Assembly: GCA_026627385.1 (NCBI GenBank)
Contig: JAPNUR010000006.1
Coordinates: forward strand, 1 to 64,000
Direction of reading: 5' to 3'
Origin: Bacillota bacterium
GTDB lineage: Bacteria; Bacillota; Sulfobacillia; Sulfobacillales; Sulfobacillaceae
Length of the DNA stretch: 64,000 bases
Shown here: positions 34,097 to 43,269 of the stretch, piece after piece
Position numbering within the stretch: the stretch's first letter is position 1
Layout: each line of letters begins with the position of its first letter
Notes under the pieces: generated by a model
The model's input: the letters and a program-made list of their open reading frames with translations, nothing else
What the model was told of the DNA's origin: nothing
Databases searched by the model: none
Program-made: the position numbers and the translations under genes

Positions 34097-35130
34097 GGCG
34101 ACCGTCCTAGAAGCGCGGCCAGATAGATCCCGATCGAGCGAAGGCCGCTCTGATACAACAACTGACGAGCGGGCCGTGGGGGCGGGCGCCCGATCTTGCG
34201 GTCAGATAAATAGAATCCGACCAAGCCTTGGGCGACAAAGCGATGGAAGCCGGCATCATCAAGGGCCGCGAGATTCCGCTGGGTTCGTTGGCAAAGCCAA
34301 GCCATCCGGGCGATCGCGTCCTTCGTCGTGTCATAGTAACTGACAAAATTGAGATCGCCGCCTACCCGATCCTCTTCTTGGTCGACGAAGTAGTCCAGCA
34401 AGATGTGTAAGGCGCCCATCCAGGGAAAGTACAGCCGAAATATCGCTTCCACGCGATCTGGATGGGGATACGCCTCTTGGGCTTGGTTTAGCAAGGCAAA
34501 AATCCCCAACGTCGAGCCGGCGGCGGCCGAGAACTCCCACCACGATAAGTGATAGCTGCTGGCATGATGGGCTTGAGCCCAGTGGCTTAACAGGGAAACG
34601 CGGCGTGTTGGAGGGCCGTGCTTCAAAACTTGCAAATCGATGTAGCGCGCCACCAATTGTTCGATCCACGGTTTTACAGCCTCAAAGCCTGGCAACGTGA
34701 CAAGGGCGTTTTGGGTTGCGTCGACCAGACGCGCGATGTACCCGCCGTCGTCTTGATGGGGATGGAGAGCGTAAAAATCCTGTGTGGGGCATCCAGGGTT
34801 CACCGCCGCCCACAGTGACTGGTGCAACAGCCGCAGATTTTCGGGGTCTTGCGAGGGGCCGCGGTCTGTGACGGTATCCAAGTAGTCGCAAAGCGTTTGA
34901 TAGGGGATGATGAAGCGGAAGAGGTGCCCTTCCGGATCGCGGGAGGGCACCGCGTACATGGCTCCCCCCTCGCAGTGAAAGTGTTTGCTGGTTAAGGAGG
35001 ATAGGGCTTGGGCGCGCAAAACCGGATGAGGGATGGCTGCGGCGTGCACGTGCCAGGTGTTCAGCGCCTCACGCACGGCGGGGCGAACATAACCAAAATA
35101 TTCGCGACTCCAGGTTAAGGCGCTGCCCAT
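34093..35130 (-). CDS. ytpB: Tetraprenyl-beta-curcumene synthase-like (DUF2600)
   Basis: 345 aa all-helical protein of the DUF2600/YtpB family, large terpene synthases without the usual Asp-rich motif spacing. Family signatures: HFHCEGGAMYAV, the Asp-rich CDYLDTVTDRG near residue 85, HASSYHLSWWEFSAAAGSTL near 195 and LLDYFVDQEEDRVGGDLNF near 245. In Bacillus subtilis YtpB cyclises tetraprenyl diphosphate to precursors of C35 terpenes made in sporulation. Product here is unknown. Single gene preceded by the Tricorn gene on the same strand 65 nt upstream. Confidence 0.85.
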   Translation of the reverse strand: MGSALTWSREYFGYVRPAVREALNTWHVHAAAIPHPVLRAQALSSLTSKHFHCEGGAMYAVPSRDPEGHLFRFIIPYQTLCDYLDTVTDRGPSQDPENLRLLHQSLWAAVNPGCPTQDFYALHPHQDDGGYIARLVDATQNALVTLPGFEAVKPWIEQLVARYIDLQVLKHGPPTRRVSLLSHWAQAHHASSYHLSWWEFSAAAGSTLGIFALLNQAQEAYPHPDRVEAIFRLYFPWMGALHILLDYFVDQEEDRVGGDLNFVSYYDTTKDAIARMAWLCQRTQRNLAALDDAGFHRFVAQGLVGFYLSDRKIGRPPPRPARQLLYQSGLRSIGIYLAALLGRSP

Positions 35131-35195
35131 CCCTTATCACCTACCAGGTGAAGACCGTCTCTTTACTTGTATGCAGATCCTGGCCGCGTAGAACG

Positions 35196-38100
35196 TTACG
35201 GCTGGGGCCGCGGAGCTAGCGGCTTCGGACGCCGACTGGGCCGTTCGTCGAAATCCGGTCGCAGCGGGTGGAAATGCTCAACCAACTGCTGAATTTCTTC
35301 GATAGCCCGTTCGAGTTGTTCGTCGAGACCCTGGGCCATGCCGTGTGGCGTTTCTTCGACCACAATGTCGGGGTCAGTGCCATAGTTCTCGACCGCCAGT
35401 CCCACGTCCTGGAACCAAAAGGCATCTTCCGGTTGGCTGGTGGTGCCCCAATCAACCAACGCATATCGCGGATTAATGCCAATAACCCCGCCCCAGGTTC
35501 TGACGCCAATCAGTGGGCCTAATTTCATTAACTTAAACGCATGGCTAAAAATATCCCCGTCAGATCCGGCGTGTTCGTTGGTCAGCGCCACCATTGGCCC
35601 CGCGGGACTCTGGTAGGGATAAGGCTCAAGGTGGCCCTGCCGTAGGCGCGCATAGGCGATGCGTCGACGGTTGAGCACTTCTAACAGCAACGGCGAGACA
35701 ATGCCGCCGCCATTGTACCGCACGTCGACAATGAGTCCCGGCCGGTGATATTCTGTGAGGTACCCCCGGTGAAACTCGGCAAAGCCGTGGCTACCCATAT
35801 TCGGAATGTGAATGTAACCGACTTGGCCATTGGTGCGGCGATGCACGTAACGGCGGTTTTCGTCAACCCATTCCCGATATCGGGCAGGAAGCTCCGAGGA
35901 TAACGGCTTGACCGTCACCGTCCGCGTGTCGCCATTCGTGGTCAAGATGGTAATACTGACAGGTTGATCAGCGAGGTCGAGCAAACGGGAACCGGGGGGA
36001 CGATCGGGCCCAAGCGGCTGGCCATTAATCGCCGTTAGAACGTCGCCCGCAACAATATTGGCTCCCGGCGTTAAGAGGGGCGAGGTACGGTTCGGGTCGG
36101 CGCTGTCGCCGTGAATGAGATGCGTGATTTGATAACCGTTTGCCTGGGGCTGCCAGGTGTAGCGGGCACCCAGGAACGCCACTTTGTGCGCGGGTTCGGG
36201 GCGATAATCACCGCCGTACTCGTAGGCGTGGGAGGATCCCAATTCGCCCTGCATTTCCCACATAAGGTCCGAGAACTCGCTGCGCGTGCGGATACGCGGG
36301 AGTAACGCGCGATAGCGGTGGTAGACCTCTTCCCAGTCGACGTCACTCATATCGGGAGTCCAGAACATTTCTCGCATCCAACGCCAGGCCTCGCGCTGCA
36401 TCTGATACCATTCGGCGAGCGGTTCCACCGTGACGGGGAAGCGGCCAAAGTCGACGACACCGCTGTCACGGCCCGGTTTGTCGTCCTTGCTGTCGATTTT
36501 GTCGCCAGCTTTGATTACGCGCAGTTGATTACCGATGCGAACCGCCATGACCTGGCGATTGCGGGACAGCTGAAAGCTGGTGATTTTGTCGTGCAGTGTC
36601 TCTTCTTTCAGTGCAGTGAGGTCAAAACGAACAAGTTGATAGCGTGCGGGTGGCGGCCCTGAACTCAGGCTATCATCCATGTCGCTCGTTGGCTCGCGCC
36701 GCGTCCAATAAACAACCTGGGGACCGGCGGCCAACTGATGGTAGCGCGATTCGGCGACCGGAAACGCCAGAACACGGTCCGCAATATGATCCAAGTCGAT
36801 CTGTGTGAGCGGGCGCTCGTCTGATGGCGCATCCTGTTTTGGTTCTTCCGGCACAAGCGGGCGCGGCGCGGGAATGAAGGGGGAAGCGGTGTCAGAGGCC
36901 AGGGGGATTACACAGGGGATCTCGCCTTTAGGGAATCCTAAATCAAACTTCATATTGTCCCACACAGGCTTAAATACGCGCTGGGAAATGAAGTACAGAT
37001 ACCGCCCTCCGGGATCGAAAACGGGATTCCGATCGGCAAGAATGGGCTCGGTGATTTGATGGGACACTTGGTGGCTCACGTCGTAGAGATATAGCGGCGT
37101 GGTGACCGACCCGGGCAAGGCATAGGCAAGCCACCGGCTGTCGGGCGACCAGTCAAAGCCGGCAATGCGCCCATGGATGGTTTCGGCCACAAGATGGGGT
37201 TCGTACGTGCTGAGATCGAGGAGCCACAGTTGTTGGCGTTCGTTGGCGAGCGCTAAAGTTTGGCCATCGGGAGATATCTTTAGCTCTGTGATAATGCCAA
37301 AATCTCGCGTAATGCGCTGAACAACCTCAGGCACGTCAGACGAGCGAATTTCTATGCGGTCCTCCCCGTCTTCGTCGGAGACGGTGACGAGTCGGCCCTT
37401 GTCGTCTAAGATCACCGTTTTCCGATAGCGTACCCCCTGAGTGGTTCCACGTTGGCGCACGGGGCCTTCAAAGGGCGCGCATTGAAAGAGCTTACCGCGG
37501 GTGGTAATCACCAATTCGGATCCGTTGGGTGAGAGCGCGTACTCCGACCAGAAATCTGCGGCCTGAACATGCTTGGTGGCCCGTTGGACACTTTGGGAGT
37601 AAAACGTCACGTCAATCTTCTCGTACGTGTCGCTTAGGACGTTCAGCCGATAGAGATCGCCTCCGCATTGGTAAACAATGTGACGACCATCGGTACTGGC
37701 GTGGCGCACATAGTAGTCGCTGTGGTCCGTGTGCCGTTGAAGTTCGCTACCGTCCGGACGAATGGAGTAGATATTCGCATGATCTTCGTGGTCACTAATG
37801 AAGTAAATGCGGTCGCCAATCCACAGCGGATTGACAATGTTGCCATCCTCCAGGGCGAACTTGCGAAACTCGCCGCGTCCCTCGGCATCAATCCAGAGAA
37901 CTCCGCGCGTGCCCCCGCGGTAGCGCTTCCAATACGCCGAATCCGTGGTGGGACGGCCCAGCACGACACTATGGTGGGGTCCAAAGGAGATCCAGGACGC
38001 GCGGCCGTACGGCAGCTCTTGGGGTTCGCCCCCATGGACTGGAATAGCGTAGAGCGAGCGCCAAGATAGAAACGGGTGCCCATAATAGGTAGAAAAGATG

Positions 38101-38396
38101 ATACGACCATCGGGATGCCAGCCGACCACGATCGCACCGCTGGCCAGATAGGTGAGGCGCTGAGCGGGCCCTCCTTCGCTGGGCATGAGATAGACCTCGT
38201 TATCCCCCTCTTCTTTGCCGACAAAGGCGATCCATTGCCCATCAGGGGAGAGCTGGGGGCGTAAGGCGGTCCCTAAGCCTGTCGTGAGTCGCCGCGCGAC
38301 GCCGCCACTCAGTGGGACCGTCCACAAATCATCTTCGGCGACGAAGACAACAGTCGATCCTTGTACCGTTGGAAACCGGTAATATCCCTGATCCAC
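35196..38396 (-). CDS. Tricorn-type protease (S41 family)
   Basis: 1066 aa, close to the length of archaeal Tricorn. Residues 1-300 and about 310-650 form two beta-propellers with repeats such as LRPQLSPDGQWIAFV and ELKISPDGQTLALANE. Then C1, a PDZ-like domain (ANIVAGDVLTAINGQ) and C2. The catalytic Ser-His pair is in GSSHAYEYGG (His near residue 723) and the nucleophilic Ser in NEHAGSDGDIFSH (near 945); Glu lies in GTDPDIVVEE. Tricorn trims peptides released by the proteasome or other proteases in the cytosol. No signal peptide. GTG start after AAAGGAG. The gene stands upstream of ytpB. Confidence 0.93.
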   Translation of the reverse strand: MDQGYYRFPTVQGSTVVFVAEDDLWTVPLSGGVARRLTTGLGTALRPQLSPDGQWIAFVGKEEGDNEVYLMPSEGGPAQRLTYLASGAIVVGWHPDGRIIFSTYYGHPFLSWRSLYAIPVHGGEPQELPYGRASWISFGPHHSVVLGRPTTDSAYWKRYRGGTRGVLWIDAEGRGEFRKFALEDGNIVNPLWIGDRIYFISDHEDHANIYSIRPDGSELQRHTDHSDYYVRHASTDGRHIVYQCGGDLYRLNVLSDTYEKIDVTFYSQSVQRATKHVQAADFWSEYALSPNGSELVITTRGKLFQCAPFEGPVRQRGTTQGVRYRKTVILDDKGRLVTVSDEDGEDRIEIRSSDVPEVVQRITRDFGIITELKISPDGQTLALANERQQLWLLDLSTYEPHLVAETIHGRIAGFDWSPDSRWLAYALPGSVTTPLYLYDVSHQVSHQITEPILADRNPVFDPGGRYLYFISQRVFKPVWDNMKFDLGFPKGEIPCVIPLASDTASPFIPAPRPLVPEEPKQDAPSDERPLTQIDLDHIADRVLAFPVAESRYHQLAAGPQVVYWTRREPTSDMDDSLSSGPPPARYQLVRFDLTALKEETLHDKITSFQLSRNRQVMAVRIGNQLRVIKAGDKIDSKDDKPGRDSGVVDFGRFPVTVEPLAEWYQMQREAWRWMREMFWTPDMSDVDWEEVYHRYRALLPRIRTRSEFSDLMWEMQGELGSSHAYEYGGDYRPEPAHKVAFLGARYTWQPQANGYQITHLIHGDSADPNRTSPLLTPGANIVAGDVLTAINGQPLGPDRPPGSRLLDLADQPVSITILTTNGDTRTVTVKPLSSELPARYREWVDENRRYVHRRTNGQVGYIHIPNMGSHGFAEFHRGYLTEYHRPGLIVDVRYNGGGIVSPLLLEVLNRRRIAYARLRQGHLEPYPYQSPAGPMVALTNEHAGSDGDIFSHAFKLMKLGPLIGVRTWGGVIGINPRYALVDWGTTSQPEDAFWFQDVGLAVENYGTDPDIVVEETPHGMAQGLDEQLERAIEEIQQLVEHFHPLRPDFDERPSRRPKPLAPRPQP

Positions 38397-38543
38397 GGTT
38401 TCAACTCCTTTCCCCGGCGCACTCGCTGGCGTTGACGATGTGGACTACCGTGGGCCGCCGGGTCGATTCGATATCTCAGTATAGAGAACTGCCTGTAGGG
38501 CTGCAATTTGACGTACGAATCGCGCGGTCTGGCGCGTGCGCTA

Positions 38544-38552
38544 TGCTATAAT
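38544..38552 (+). promoter_or_regulatory. Extended -10 promoter of hemE-hemH
   Basis: TGCTATAAT (38544-38552) is a perfect extended -10. No -35 hexamer at 16-18 nt is evident, as usual for this promoter class. Transcription should start near 38559, which excludes hemE starts upstream. Confidence 0.7.
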
Positions 38553-38579
38553 TTTCCCGTCGCAAGGGAGGCGGGCAGC

Positions 38580-39635
38580 ATCGAGACAGATCGATTTCTC
38601 AAAGCCTGTTGGGGCGAGCCTCATGACACGGTACCGGTGTGGTTTATGCGGCAAGCTGGCCGCTATCAACCCTCGTATCGCGCCTTAAGGAGTCGCTACA
38701 CGATGCTGGAAATGGCGCGCACCCCGCACCTCATTCGCGACGTGACGGTGCGGCCGGTGGTCGACTTAGGGGTTGACGCCGCCATTATTTTTTCCGATAT
38801 CATGATACCCCTGGAATTTCTGGGAGTTGCGTTTGATATTGTTGAGCACGTAGGGCCCAAAGTGTTTTCGCCGATTCGTGACGGCACGGGGGTATCGCGT
38901 CTCACCCCGTTTTTTGCAGAAGGACCGGATTATGTTTACGAAGGCATTCGCCTCGCGGTGGCCGAGCTGGGGTCAATCCCCCTCATTGGTTTTGCGGGCG
39001 CGCCCTTTACTCTGGCAAGCTACCTGGTGGAAGGAGGGCCATCGCGGACCTACCATTGGACCAAACGCCTGATGTGGACCGACGCGGCCGCGTTTCACGC
39101 CTTAATGGAGATCTTGGCGGAGATGGTCAGTCAGTTCTTGGCTCGACAAGTGGCGGCGGGAGCGCGTGCGGTACAACTGTTTGACAGTTGGGTGGGAGCC
39201 CTCAACGTACGAGATTTCGCGACGTGGGTTTTGCCCGCGATCCGAACCATTGTGCGGCAGCTCACACCGCTAGGCGTTCCCATTATTTACTTTGCGTTGG
39301 AGGCGTATCACTTGCTTCCCTTGATTGCCGACATCGGGGTCACCGTGGTTGGTGTTGATTGGCGAGGGGAGCTGTCAGAAGTGCGCCGCCTCATGGGTTC
39401 GCAGGTGGGGATCATGGGTAATTTAGATCCCCAGCGGGTCACTTTAGGCACGGAGGCTGCACTGGCGGGGACGGAGGAGATACTGCGCAACATGCGGTCC
39501 GATCCGCGGTTCATCTTTAATTTAGGGCACGGGGTGCCCCCAGAAACCGATCCGGCGGTACTGCAGGCGGTGGTCCAGCGCGTGCATGACGAGGGGCATG
39601 TTGCTGGTCTCGCGGGAAAGGAGAACCAGCCATGA
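38580..39635 (+). CDS. hemE: Uroporphyrinogen decarboxylase
   Basis: About 351 aa enzyme making coproporphyrinogen III. Motifs: WFMRQAGRYQPSYR near residue 20, FSDIMIPLE near 70, GFAGAPFTLASYLVEGG near 135, QLFDSWVGAL and FNLGHGVPPETDP near the end. The reading frame has no ATG/GTG/TTG at the conserved N-terminus. ATC 38580 is perfectly placed after AAGGGAGG and gives IETDRFLKACWGE, the normal HemE start; frames further upstream lie in the promoter. So ATC initiation (or a sequence error from ATG) is suggested. hemH overlaps by ATGA. Confidence 0.92.
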   Translation: METDRFLKACWGEPHDTVPVWFMRQAGRYQPSYRALRSRYTMLEMARTPHLIRDVTVRPVVDLGVDAAIIFSDIMIPLEFLGVAFDIVEHVGPKVFSPIRDGTGVSRLTPFFAEGPDYVYEGIRLAVAELGSIPLIGFAGAPFTLASYLVEGGPSRTYHWTKRLMWTDAAAFHALMEILAEMVSQFLARQVAAGARAVQLFDSWVGALNVRDFATWVLPAIRTIVRQLTPLGVPIIYFALEAYHLLPLIADIGVTVVGVDWRGELSEVRRLMGSQVGIMGNLDPQRVTLGTEAALAGTEEILRNMRSDPRFIFNLGHGVPPETDPAVLQAVVQRVHDEGHVAGLAGKENQP

Positions 39636-40609
39636 CGCGAGCGGTACTGTTAATGGCCTACGGATCGCCTCAGGGGCCTGACGACGTCGAGCGGTATTAT
39701 ACTCATATCCGGCACGGGCGACCGCCATCCGATGCTGAGCTCCAAGATCTGCTGCAGCGCTACGAGGCCATCGGAGGCGTCTCGCCGCTCTCAGCGATTA
39801 CGGCCCGCCAGGCTTTGGCTCTCGAGCGTCGGTTGACGACGGTGCGCACGGAAGGGGATCTTCGCGTATACTTGGGACTCAAGCATAGTGCCCCCTTTAT
39901 TGGCGATGCCATCCGTCAGATGGCTGAAGACGGGGTAGCGGAGGCGGTGGCGTTGGTCTTGGCTCCGCATTACTCCCGAATGAGCGTCGGATCATACTTG
40001 TCCGAAGCAGAGCAAGCTAACCAGTCGTTGGGAAGCCCGATGGTGCTGAAGCCGGTGAAGTCGTGGGCACGCCATCCGCGCCTCATTGAGTTGCTGTCTC
40101 AGCGCGTGACGGAAGCTTTTGGCCTCTTTACCGCTCAAGAACGAGAGGCTCTGCCGGTGATTTTTACTGCCCACAGTTTACCGCAACGGATTTTAAGTGA
40201 GCGAGACCCCTATCCTGAGGAACTTCGCGCGACAGGCGAATTGGTGGCTCAACGGTTGTCACTCACAAATTACACGTTCTCGTGGCAAAGCGCGGGCCGC
40301 ACGCGGGAACCATGGATGACTCCGGACATTCTAGAAAAACTGAGCGCGATGGCTGACAGCGGGGATCGCCAAGCGCTCATTTGCCCAGCAGGATTTGTCT
40401 CTGATCATCTCGAGGTCTTGTATGACCTTGACATCCAAGCGCAGCAGCATGCGCGCCAGCTCGGGATGCACATCGAGCGCACGCGGTCATTCAATGACGA
40501 CCCGGCATTTATTGAGGTACTGGCGTCCATCGCGATCGACGCGCTTTACACCCCTCCCCGTCCTGAGGAGCGCGCGGCTTCTCGCCGTGGCGACGAGCGC
40601 CGCGGATAG
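39632..40609 (+). CDS. hemH: Ferrochelatase (coproporphyrin type)
   Basis: 325 aa enzyme inserting iron into the porphyrin. N-terminal MTRAVLLMAYGSPQGPDDV, central FTAHSLPQRIL with the metal-binding His near residue 183, FSWQSAGRTREPWMTPD near 222, and CPAGFVSDHLEVLYDLDIQA with the catalytic Glu near 264. Length and Firmicute context suggest the coproporphyrin ferrochelatase (CpfC) of the Gram-positive pathway; no hemY is next to it. Coupled to hemE by ATGA overlap. Confidence 0.94.
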   Translation: MTRAVLLMAYGSPQGPDDVERYYTHIRHGRPPSDAELQDLLQRYEAIGGVSPLSAITARQALALERRLTTVRTEGDLRVYLGLKHSAPFIGDAIRQMAEDGVAEAVALVLAPHYSRMSVGSYLSEAEQANQSLGSPMVLKPVKSWARHPRLIELLSQRVTEAFGLFTAQEREALPVIFTAHSLPQRILSERDPYPEELRATGELVAQRLSLTNYTFSWQSAGRTREPWMTPDILEKLSAMADSGDRQALICPAGFVSDHLEVLYDLDIQAQQHARQLGMHIERTRSFNDDPAFIEVLASIAIDALYTPPRPEERAASRRGDERRG

Positions 40610-40624
40610 GCCGCGGACTCCGGC

Positions 40625-40972
40625 TTACGTAGGCCTGTCGGCAGGTTGGGGACCGTAGGCATTCGGTCCCGGAGTGCCGGGCAGTGCGCTAAAAATCACA
40701 AGAATGATGCTCCCGATGACGGGGATGAGAACGATGAGCAGCCACCAGGCCGATCGGTTGATATCGTGTAAGCGGCGTACCTGAACGGCGAGACTGGGGA
40801 TGATGATGAAAAGGGAATAAAGCGGTGCGAGCACGCCATGCGTTAGCCCATTCAGCATCGTGACAACCAGCGACACCACCACGTTGATTAGGGTAAACAT
40901 CCAATATTCGGGGCGGTTGGCGCGTCCCGAAAATACCGCATAATGCTTCAAGACGTAGATATACCAGTCCAT
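40625..40972 (-). CDS. DUF805 membrane protein
   Basis: 115 aa with three to four transmembrane segments and the DUF805 start YIYVLKHYAVFSGRANRPEY, followed by VQVRRLHDINRSAWWLL and LIPVIGSIILVIFSALPGTPG. Widespread inner-membrane family of unknown function. Single gene convergent to hemH; ribosome-binding site AAAGG before the ATG. Confidence 0.9.
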   Translation of the reverse strand: MDWYIYVLKHYAVFSGRANRPEYWMFTLINVVVSLVVTMLNGLTHGVLAPLYSLFIIIPSLAVQVRRLHDINRSAWWLLIVLIPVIGSIILVIFSALPGTPGPNAYGPQPADRPT

Positions 40973-41234
40973 GGCGATAAAAACCTTTCTTTGTCATGTT
41001 GTGTGTTCCCCCGCGCGATACGAAACCTCAAAAATCTGGGTCGTCAAGAAAACCCAAGGGTCGGCTGGGCGGCGAACCGCCCTGCCTATTATGCCGGATT
41101 TTCAACGCGAAGAGAAATCGTTAGAGTAAAATGCCCGAAAGGCCGTCGACTTTCGGATCACTTTTGCCGATAATCAAAACGTCTAAACATATATGGCGGG
41201 CATGCCGAGGGAATCGTCGAAAGTGAGGTTTCAT

Positions 41235-42380
41235 ATGGCCGAAGAGGTTGTGTTGCGGGGCCGGGTCGTTTTGCCTGACCAGGAACTGGAGGACGGTCAA
41301 GTTGTCCTTAGGGATGGCCGCGTTACCGACGTCGGGACATATCAAGGGAGACCGGTAACGGTCCACTGGCGCGATGGGTGGATTGGACCGGGCTTAGTGG
41401 ACGCGCATATTCATGGTATCCGCGGTGCGGACACCATGGACGCCGAGATGGGCGCTTTTGAAACGATGGACGAGGCCCTGGCTTCAGTGGGCTGCACGAC
41501 GTACCTGGCGACGACCATGAGCGCGGCGATGCCGGCACTGACCAGCGTGGCTAAGACGCTGGCGGCCTTTCTTGACGCGCATCCCGAATCCGGCGCTGTG
41601 GGGGTACATATGGAGGGACCTTATATTCATCTCGAGCGCATAGGGGCGCAGCGCGCCGATGCGGTGCGCCCTCCTTCATGGGATGAGATGGCGGCGCTCT
41701 GGGAGATTTTGGGGAACCGTTTGCGGCGCATTACCTTAGCCCCGGAATTGCCCGGCGCGCGGCCTTTTATCGAACGCGCCAAGTTGGCCGGGATTCTGGT
41801 GTCTTTTGGTCACTCGAACGCGACATACGATGAGGCGCAAGCTGGGTTTCGCATGGGGGTAGATCAGGTGACGCACCTCTTTAACGCGATGCCCCCGCTG
41901 CATCACCGGGAGCCGGGACTCGTCGGCGCTGCGTTAACCCATTCATCGGTAGCGGTGGAAGTTATTTGCGACGGCATCCATCTCAGCCCTGACGTTGTGC
42001 GATTGGTGGCGCGGCTTAAGGGCCCAGATCACCTGATGCTGGTGACTGACGCCATGCGAGCGACATTGTTAGCTGATGGCACGTACGATTTGGGGGGGCA
42101 GACGGTCACGGTGAATCACGGGGTGGCGCGGACCCAGGCGGGGGGCCTGGCCGGCAGCACCTTAACGTTACTACGGGCGGTGCTAAACTATCAGCGGTTT
42201 ACCGCGTGCTCCTTGTCGGAGGCGGTCAAAGCGGCCAGCCTGATCCCCGCTCGGACCCTGGGACTCTGGGATCGCGGCGGGCTGTGGCCCGGCTATCGCG
42301 CCGATGTGATTTTGGTGGACGAGGCTGGGCAGAATCGCATGACCTGGCGCCAGGGCCAGGTGATCTTTGATGGGCGTTAA
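41235..42380 (+). CDS. nagA: N-acetylglucosamine-6-phosphate deacetylase
   Basis: About 381 aa amidohydrolase giving glucosamine-6-phosphate and acetate. Metal and catalytic motifs: DAHIHGIRGAD near residue 55, HMEGPYIHLE near 125, FGHSNATYDEA near 190, THLFNAMPPLHHREPG near 212, and the catalytic Asp in LVTDAMRAT near 272. ATG 41235 is preferred over 41193 because it starts at the family N-terminus. Overlaps the kinase gene downstream by 11 nt. A small hairpin lies upstream at about 41067-41082. First gene of an amino-sugar/cell-wall recycling operon. Confidence 0.93.
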   Translation: MAEEVVLRGRVVLPDQELEDGQVVLRDGRVTDVGTYQGRPVTVHWRDGWIGPGLVDAHIHGIRGADTMDAEMGAFETMDEALASVGCTTYLATTMSAAMPALTSVAKTLAAFLDAHPESGAVGVHMEGPYIHLERIGAQRADAVRPPSWDEMAALWEILGNRLRRITLAPELPGARPFIERAKLAGILVSFGHSNATYDEAQAGFRMGVDQVTHLFNAMPPLHHREPGLVGAALTHSSVAVEVICDGIHLSPDVVRLVARLKGPDHLMLVTDAMRATLLADGTYDLGGQTVTVNHGVARTQAGGLAGSTLTLLRAVLNYQRFTACSLSEAVKAASLIPARTLGLWDRGGLWPGYRADVILVDEAGQNRMTWRQGQVIFDGR

Positions 42381-43269
42381 GTTTCTCGGGGTTGATGGCG
42401 GGGGAAGTTCCCTGCGGGCGCTCGTCATCGATGAACACGGGCATCACCTTCGGTATGTGGAGGGCGGCCCAGCCAATGTGCTGGTGGTGGGCGCCGAGGC
42501 AGCTCGGCGATCCTGGGGTGATCTTGGCGTTGCAGATGACCGGTACGCGGCGGTTGTGGCTGGACTCGCAGGTGCTGACCGGCCATGGGTGCAGCAATTT
42601 TGGCAAACTCTGCTGGGCCCGCTGTCTCCCCTAGTGTCCATCCGCGGCGATTATGAGATTGCTTGGGCATCGCTCACCGAGGGGCGGGCCGGATGTCTCG
42701 CCATCTTTGGCACCGGATCGGTGTTTTATGGCGAACATCACAAGCGCCGCGTTCGCTTGGGGGGGTATGGCTGGAAAGTGGGAGATGTCGGTTCCGGCAT
42801 TCGGCTAGGCACGGCAGCCATTCGCGCGGCCTTGGCGAACCTCGAGGGGTATGGGCCGGAAACCGTACTCACGCACAGCGTGCGGGATTGGGCTCAGTGC
42901 GATACGGCGAGCGGTCTCTTAGATGCCATTTATCGTCCGGAGAGGAACTGGAGAGAAGTTTCGGAACTAGCGGCGAGCGTCTTTCTCGCGGCCCAGCAAG
43001 GTGACGGCGCGGCACAGGCCATCATGGCCAAAGAGCGCGACGAGATTCTTACGTGTCTTACCCATTGCGTGGCAAAATTGGACCTTTCGATGGATGCCCC
43101 AGTAGGGCTGACCGGGGGCCTGGCATCCCTGTGGTATCCGTGGCTTCAGGATGTGTGGCACGCGACGACAGGCCGAACGTTATCTCTCAGTCGGCGTGCG
43201 CCGGTGGAAGGAGCAGCGCTGCTAGCGCGCGAGGCGTGGAGTCAGAAGGGACGGGACAAGAATGGCTGA
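42370..43269 (+). CDS. N-acetylglucosamine kinase-like (BadF/BcrA ATPase family)
   Basis: 299 aa ASKHA-fold sugar kinase. Phosphate 1 motif GVDGGGSSLRALVID at the start, VAGLAGADRPW near residue 62, IFGTGSVFYG near 114, GYGWKVGDVGSGIRLG near 131 and LTGGLASLW near 240. Relatives phosphorylate GlcNAc or glucosamine. It is embedded between nagA and a serine hydrolase, both overlapping, so phosphorylation of recycled amino sugar is likely and feeds NagA. Confidence 0.87.
   Translation: MGVKFLGVDGGGSSLRALVIDEHGHHLRYVEGGPANVLVVGAEAARRSWGDLGVADDRYAAVVAGLAGADRPWVQQFWQTLLGPLSPLVSIRGDYEIAWASLTEGRAGCLAIFGTGSVFYGEHHKRRVRLGGYGWKVGDVGSGIRLGTAAIRAALANLEGYGPETVLTHSVRDWAQCDTASGLLDAIYRPERNWREVSELAASVFLAAQQGDGAAQAIMAKERDEILTCLTHCVAKLDLSMDAPVGLTGGLASLWYPWLQDVWHATTGRTLSLSRRAPVEGAALLAREAWSQKGRDKNG

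Noticed and set aside
38508-38579. Upstream N-terminal extension of hemE from TTG 38508
   Set aside because: It would read through the TGCTATAAT promoter and the ribosome-binding site, and HemE proteins have no such extension.
41067-41082. GGGCGG/CCGCCC hairpin upstream of nagA considered as a riboswitch
   Set aside because: No conserved core of a known riboswitch class is visible around it; left as a plain hairpin.
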